Source: Verrucomicrobiota bacterium (GTDB lineage Bacteria; Verrucomicrobiota; Verrucomicrobiia; Limisphaerales; AV2). From it: DNA of 6,794 nucleotides. Every line of letters begins with the position of its first letter. The first letter of the stretch is position 1. Where the stretch lies: the NCBI GenBank assembly GCA_003218935.1, contig QHPA01000199.1:1-6794 (forward strand). The letters run 5' to 3'. The notes under the pieces are model-generated. The model ran no database searches, was not told the origin of the DNA, and worked only from the letters and a program-made list of their open reading frames with translations. This document shows, in pieces, positions 4,472 to 6,794 of this stretch. The translations under genes were made by a program, and so were the position numbers.

Positions 4472-6787
4472 TCATGGACTTCGGGCCGTGTTTCCCAGGA
4501 AGTGCTCGAAAAACGCGTAAAGCTGCGCGTTCGACTCTTCGGTTGGCGTATGACCCTTACGGCTGGTCATGGCCACGCGGTTGGTGAAGCCAAGGAGTTT
4601 GTTCACCGCCACGGCGTGGTTCAGCGCGGTCCAACGCGCAGGAGGGTCTTCGGAACCACCCGACACCAGGAACGGGCGCGGCGCGATGAGTGCGTGCAAC
4701 TCGTGCAAGTCGCGGCCTGTCTCCACCATTTTGTTGTAAGCGCCGGTGCGCGGGTTGTCGGCGGTCGGAATGCCGGGCTTCGGACGCTTCTGCGCGGGGT
4801 CGAAGCCGAGGTACCACGGCTCCCAATAGTTCACGTTCGGGCGCGTCTCGTCGAACACAACGCCCGGGTCGCTCACGGCCACGGCGGCGAACCTATCCCA
4901 GAGCGCCGCGGCGAACAGTGCCCACTTGCCGCCGTAGGAATGGCCCACGACACCGATGCGCGCGCGGTCCACTTCCGGCAGGTTGGCGAGCGCGAGCCAG
5001 CAGTTGGCCGCGACGTAAGCATGAAAGGACAACGGTTGGCATTGGGCCGCGCCCGTTTCGGGCTTCCATGCGTTGCCGCCCGGGGTGCCGATGGAGAGCG
5101 AGACGAACCCGCGCCTCGCGAGTTGACAACCAAAGTCGCGCAGCGCGTTTGTGCTGAGACCCACGCTGGTCTCCGGTTCGTAATACACGACCAGCACCGC
5201 GGGAAACGGGCCTTGGCTGTCCGGCACGAGCAACCAACCTTCATCCGGCTGGTTCGGAGCGATTTCCAGACGGACACGGCGTTGACTGAAATTTTCACGT
5301 CGCGTTTCGGAGAGCACTTCCAGCTTCGGGCGCTCGATCACCGGCGGCCACGGCCCCATCAACTCGTTCCACTCCCGTAGAATCTCAGTGCGCCGGCGAG
5401 GCCAGTCAGCCGCGGACTTCACCGGCGTGCCGTCGTTGAAAAGGAGCGGTGAGCGATACGCGCCGAACTGGCCGGCAAAGTCAGACGGCGGTTGGAAGAA
5501 CGGCGTGATGAGGTCCCACGGACCCCTCTTCACGCGACCTCCGGTCACACTCTCCGCCTCCGAGGCTGGGTCTCCACGAGGCGGCGCAGCATCAAGGAGC
5601 GTGAGAGTGCCTCTGGCCTGCGGATACTTCTCCCTCTCCTGGGGGAGAGGGCCGGGGTGAGGGCGGACGTTTCCTCGAGTATCATTTTCTGAATTGAGGG
5701 TGCCTGCAGGACGGGTGAGTGGCGACTCCACCGATGGCTTTACGCCGAAGGTCAGCAACGGTTTCACCGATGCGCTGACTTCTTCGCGCGTGCCAGCTTC
5801 GTCACCGGGGTTGGTCACGGGTCGGTAAAGCGCGCGCATGATAAGCTGGTAGCGTTGACCGATTCGATAATTCGGAATGAACCGTTGGAAGTCCCAGGCT
5901 GGGTTCCCCGTTCCGCCGCCGGAAGGCGATTGGCTCAGGCGCACCTGGTCTGGCGCGCGGAAAATTTCCGCGAATGCCATGCCCCGGCACACGCCAAAAT
6001 ACCACGGCTCCGCGTAACGGTGGCGCGAGCGATTGAACACCAGCGTAAGCGGGAACGCCGGGTCATGCGCGAAGTCGCGTTGGTCGTCGCGCGCGAGGTG
6101 CGTCGGCAGTTCGCCGTGCGCCGGGGTGACGCCGCGAACCCAGGCAGGCACAGCGCTCGCGTCGTTGTTGGGGCGCCCGATGAAATGGATGTCGAGCGAC
6201 TCCGGCTGATGAATGTAGCTGGCCCAGAACAGGCCGATGTAGCCGTTCTTGAAAGTATCGCGGCGCGGGATGCACTCGAAGGTGAGTTCGATAATACCAC
6301 CGTCGAGCAATTGATAGCGCAGGCAACTCTCGAGGCCCCAGTGTGGCGTCGGCGCCTGGTACAGCTCGGCGGTGTGGTCGTCGATGACGCGCAATTGCAT
6401 CGGCGCGTTGCGCGGCTCGAAAAGCACCTTGCTGTCCTGCACCGTGCCGTCGTGGATGTGCTCGAAGTTCAGGCCGGCGTAGCTTGGCACGAAGAGATTG
6501 CGCGGCTGCCGGTCATGTTTGAGCGAACCGAGACCGTGGTAACCGGCGCGATGACCGGGCAAAACGTCGTCGTCCACGGCGCGGTTGTCCACGACCACCG
6601 CTTCGAGCGGGCCGCGCCGCAACACAACGTACGGCTTGTCCGGCACAGTGAAGCGCGGGTGCGGTTCCGAGAAACTGGTGCGTGGCGGCGGCTCATCCGA
6701 CGCGGGCGCAGCGCGAAGCGAGTGCATCCCGGCAGCCTGTGTCAGGCAGAGCAGCAATGCGGCTCCAGGACAAGAAGGGCCTTTCAT
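4472..6787 (-). CDS. Secreted two-part protein: N-terminal conserved domain of unknown function joined to a C-terminal alpha/beta serine hydrolase
   Basis: This is a 771-residue protein. Residues 1-27 look like a signal peptide (LLLCLT hydrophobic core, ALRA-type cut near 26), so the product is probably periplasmic or envelope-bound. Residues about 41-345 form a domain I recognise only as a conserved secreted type of unknown function, with VDNRAVDDDVLPGHRAGY at 67-83 and FEHIHDG at 108-114. Residues about 350-420 are a low-complexity linker. Residues about 425-771 are an alpha/beta hydrolase resembling acetyl-xylan-esterase-like enzymes. The nucleophile elbow GHSYGG places Ser617. The likely acid is Glu713 or Asp714 in SGGSEDPP, and the base is His746 in KGHTP. 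The substrate is unknown; a carbohydrate ester is a guess. The ATG at 6785-6787 fits the signal peptide, but the window ends 7 bp upstream and no Shine-Dalgarno site is visible. The linker is translated from dispersed repeats, so this may be a fusion of two genes or an assembly artefact. The hydrolase assignment is firm; the function of the N-terminal part is not known. Confidence 0.88.
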   Translation of the reverse strand: MKGPSCPGAALLLCLTQAAGMHSLRAAPASDEPPPRTSFSEPHPRFTVPDKPYVVLRRGPLEAVVVDNRAVDDDVLPGHRAGYHGLGSLKHDRQPRNLFVPSYAGLNFEHIHDGTVQDSKVLFEPRNAPMQLRVIDDHTAELYQAPTPHWGLESCLRYQLLDGGIIELTFECIPRRDTFKNGYIGLFWASYIHQPESLDIHFIGRPNNDASAVPAWVRGVTPAHGELPTHLARDDQRDFAHDPAFPLTLVFNRSRHRYAEPWYFGVCRGMAFAEIFRAPDQVRLSQSPSGGGTGNPAWDFQRFIPNYRIGQRYQLIMRALYRPVTNPGDEAGTREEVSASVKPLLTFGVKPSVESPLTRPAGTLNSENDTRGNVRPHPGPLPQEREKYPQARGTLTLLDAAPPRGDPASEAESVTGGRVKRGPWDLITPFFQPPSDFAGQFGAYRSPLLFNDGTPVKSAADWPRRRTEILREWNELMGPWPPVIERPKLEVLSETRRENFSQRRVRLEIAPNQPDEGWLLVPDSQGPFPAVLVVYYEPETSVGLSTNALRDFGCQLARRGFVSLSIGTPGGNAWKPETGAAQCQPLSFHAYVAANCWLALANLPEVDRARIGVVGHSYGGKWALFAAALWDRFAAVAVSDPGVVFDETRPNVNYWEPWYLGFDPAQKRPKPGIPTADNPRTGAYNKMVETGRDLHELHALIAPRPFLVSGGSEDPPARWTALNHAVAVNKLLGFTNRVAMTSRKGHTPTEESNAQLYAFFEHFLGNTARSP
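5548..5609. repeat. Second palindromic element in the hydrolase linker
   Basis: The 62-bp stretch is bounded by CACTCTC (5548-5554) and its reverse complement GAGAGTG (5603-5609), with an internal palindrome GCCTC-C-GAGGC at 5556-5566. It lies 19 bp from hairpin copy 4 and is translated as about residues 393-413 (LTLLDAAPPRGDPASEAES). I believe similar stretches occur elsewhere in Verrucomicrobia, but this cannot be checked here. Confidence 0.5.
5629..5663 (-). repeat. Dispersed hairpin repeat, copy 4, inside the large hydrolase gene
   Basis: This inverted copy has stem arms at 5632-5639 and 5644-5651 and reads CCCTCACCCC on the minus strand. It is translated in frame as RPHPGPLPQERE (residues 375-386) in the linker between the two domains. 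Copy 4 is the only copy inside a gene. Confidence 0.85.
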
Positions 6788-6794
6788 GGTCGAA

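Noticed and set aside
4502..5380. Plus-strand open frame of 292 codons opposite the hydrolase domain
   Set aside because: The minus strand here encodes the GHSYGG hydrolase; the antisense product is arginine- and histidine-rich with no family.
211..5663. CRISPR array suggested by repeated 35-36 bp units
   Set aside because: The copies are kilobases apart, in both orientations, without regular spacers or cas genes.

Overview
The window looks like a chromosome fragment of a GC-rich member of the Verrucomicrobia, perhaps Pedosphaera-like. The evidence is a small secreted protein with a planctomycete/verrucomicrobial-type cytochrome c domain, a large secreted serine hydrolase of a type I associate with Verrucomicrobia and Planctomycetes, weak or absent Shine-Dalgarno sites, and a high density of short palindromic dispersed repeats. 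The taxonomic call is inference, because no rRNA or other marker gene is present.

All four supported genes lie on the minus strand. In transcription order they are: (1) 6787-4472, a secreted two-part protein joining a conserved domain of unknown function to an alpha/beta serine hydrolase; (2) 4239-2416, an exported YtcJ-type metal-dependent amidohydrolase; (3) 2137-1355, a double-GNAT acetyltransferase whose 3' end appears to be deleted and frameshifted; (4) 1322-846, a small exported c-type cytochrome-domain protein. Genes 3 and 4 are only 32 bp apart and may be cotranscribed. The other gaps are 232 and 278 bp. Three of the four products carry signal peptides, which suggests periplasmic or envelope chemistry, but no shared pathway can be shown. 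No tRNA, rRNA, CRISPR array, transposase or phage gene was seen.

Positions 1-845 hold no convincing gene but do hold repeats: a hairpin repeat (211-245), a compact chain of four hairpins inside an outer stem (381-501), and an 84-bp element with about 21-bp imperfect terminal inverted repeats (684-767). The same hairpin repeat recurs in the 2138-2415 and 4240-4471 gaps, and once in inverted orientation inside the large hydrolase gene (5629-5663). There it is translated as part of a low-complexity linker between the two domains.

The main points of interest are that the 771-residue protein may be two formerly separate genes joined through a repeat-filled spacer, that the acetyltransferase keeps an out-of-frame remnant of its normal C-terminus, and that three different palindromic repeat families occur together. 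I do not see a clear new defence or biosynthetic system.
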